From Tetraselmis striata (lineage: Eukaryota; Chlorophyta; Chlorodendrophyceae; Chlorodendrales; Chlorodendraceae): a DNA stretch of 64,000 bases. The notes beneath the pieces are model-generated. The model was not told the DNA's origin, did not search any database, and worked only from the letters and a program-made list of their open reading frames with translations. Each line of letters opens with the position of its first letter. Within the stretch, counting starts at the first letter, position 1. Location of the stretch: positions 1-64,000 of the forward strand of contig VCJN01001704.1 of the NCBI GenBank assembly GCA_006384855.1. The letters run 5' to 3'. This document shows positions 63,701 to 64,000 of the stretch, one piece after another. Made by a program: the position numbers and the translations under genes.

Positions 63701-64000
63701 CACTCGGATGGCGTGCTCTTTGTGGTGGAGTCGCCCGACGGTGCACTCGTGGCCACCGGGAGCCTGGACGGCACCGTCGGCCTCTGGGACTTCTCCGATC
63801 CCGGCGCCGTCCCCGGCCTGCGGTTGCTCGAGGGCAAGCACACCCCGGCGCCGGGCGAGCCGGGCATCAGCGCCATCGCCTGGTCTGCCGACTCGCGCAT
63901 GCTCGTCTCCGCCGCGTACACGGACCCCGTCGCGTGGCTATGGACCTTCGGCGAGGGCGGGCCCGCAGACGACGACGCCATCCCCCTGATGGGCCACTCC
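60737..64000 (+). CDS. TIR domain - membrane segment - coiled coil - WD40 protein (3' end outside window)
   Basis: Spliced gene with exons that join in phase: 60737-61018 (start MPLMWDAC, uncertain), 61142-61257, 61398-61458, 62075-62162, 62310-62374, 62699-63341 and 63425 onward. At least one exon between 61458 and 62075 is unresolved. The TIR domain begins with HSLFLSHSW|RDEDTQARKRQLI and continues EIEEGIRDCAKFVAFIDTEY, SFNCLQ|EVQFAI and KPIVPVIL. The Glu after CLQ matches the NADase catalytic Glu position of TIR enzymes. Next come a helical region and LLVGEEIEDWTSWL ... PQPVALQEEFVKVSHRKS, a pattern found between the effector and sensor parts of bacterial TIR/STAND-WD40 proteins. A hydrophobic segment (FVSLIVLILMGACASIALAV) follows, then a coiled coil (residues around LNTQLQELNEDLDRQ), then WD40 repeats (EFVGHSDGVLFVVESPDG, ATGSLDGTVGLWDF). 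The likely role is a membrane-anchored sensor that degrades NAD or makes a signal nucleotide; this is inferred from the domains. Confidence 0.85.

Noticed and set aside
1..64000. tRNA, rRNA or bacterial-type operons
   Set aside because: I found no cloverleaf with A/B boxes, no rRNA core sequences and no prokaryotic gene spacing. Introns and retroelements show a eukaryotic nuclear origin.

Overview
This is nuclear DNA of a GC-rich eukaryote, most likely a green alga. The pointers are a multi-exon gene for a plastid Rubisco large-subunit-type lysine methyltransferase, degenerate TTTAGGG-like interstitial telomere repeats, a chromodomain Ty3/gypsy retrotransposon, tyrosine-recombinase elements of the kind common in chlorophytes, and GT-AG introns with some GC-AG. 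The exact lineage cannot be fixed from the sequence. More than 40 homopolymer G or C runs of about 10-40 nt occur, many inside introns or at module junctions.

Most of the window is mobile or repetitive. Four copies of one large element make up 1-14103, 30295-38609 (inverted) and 39813-53037. I define the element by a 22-bp terminal inverted repeat (CACTGTGAGATTCAG... to ...CTGAATCTCACAGTG) and a 3-bp target duplication (cca) on copy 4. This end type and target duplication are those of CACTA/EnSpm elements, but no CACTA transposase is visible. Read from the left end, the internal order is: gene Y (leftward), spacer K, a ~550-bp tandem array (A), spacer B, small gene Z (leftward) diverging from gene C (rightward, Cys/His-rich), a 30-bp minisatellite (D), gene X (leftward; BED-like zinc finger, Tudor-like segment, variable 10-residue repeat tail), and a subterminal repeat region. 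Copies differ by array length, frameshifts and a swapped exon block.

Two insertions are nested in these elements. A 1,033-bp TIR element lies inside the right terminal repeat of copy 2 (TSD tca). A 6,622-bp chromovirus lies in copy 4 (346-bp LTRs, TSD accgc). The chromovirus has an unusual pol, with an adenine-methyltransferase-like segment ahead of the protease, and its gag and pol are in one frame separated by a single UGA-CGG.

Host-like or other genes are: the plastid SET/LSMT methyltransferase (17.1-20.8 kb); a spliced tyrosine-recombinase-like gene (27.9-30.0 kb, minus); a tyrosine-recombinase element with gag-like ORF and split direct repeats but no reverse transcriptase (55.2-58.5 kb, minus); and, at the right edge, a TIR domain - membrane segment - coiled coil - WD40 gene that runs out of the window (60.7-64.0 kb). 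The rest is degenerate repeats: a 1,258-bp tandem duplication with telomere-like junctions (22.3-24.8 kb), a retroelement C-terminal fragment (15.4-16.2 kb), microsatellites and AT-rich spacers.
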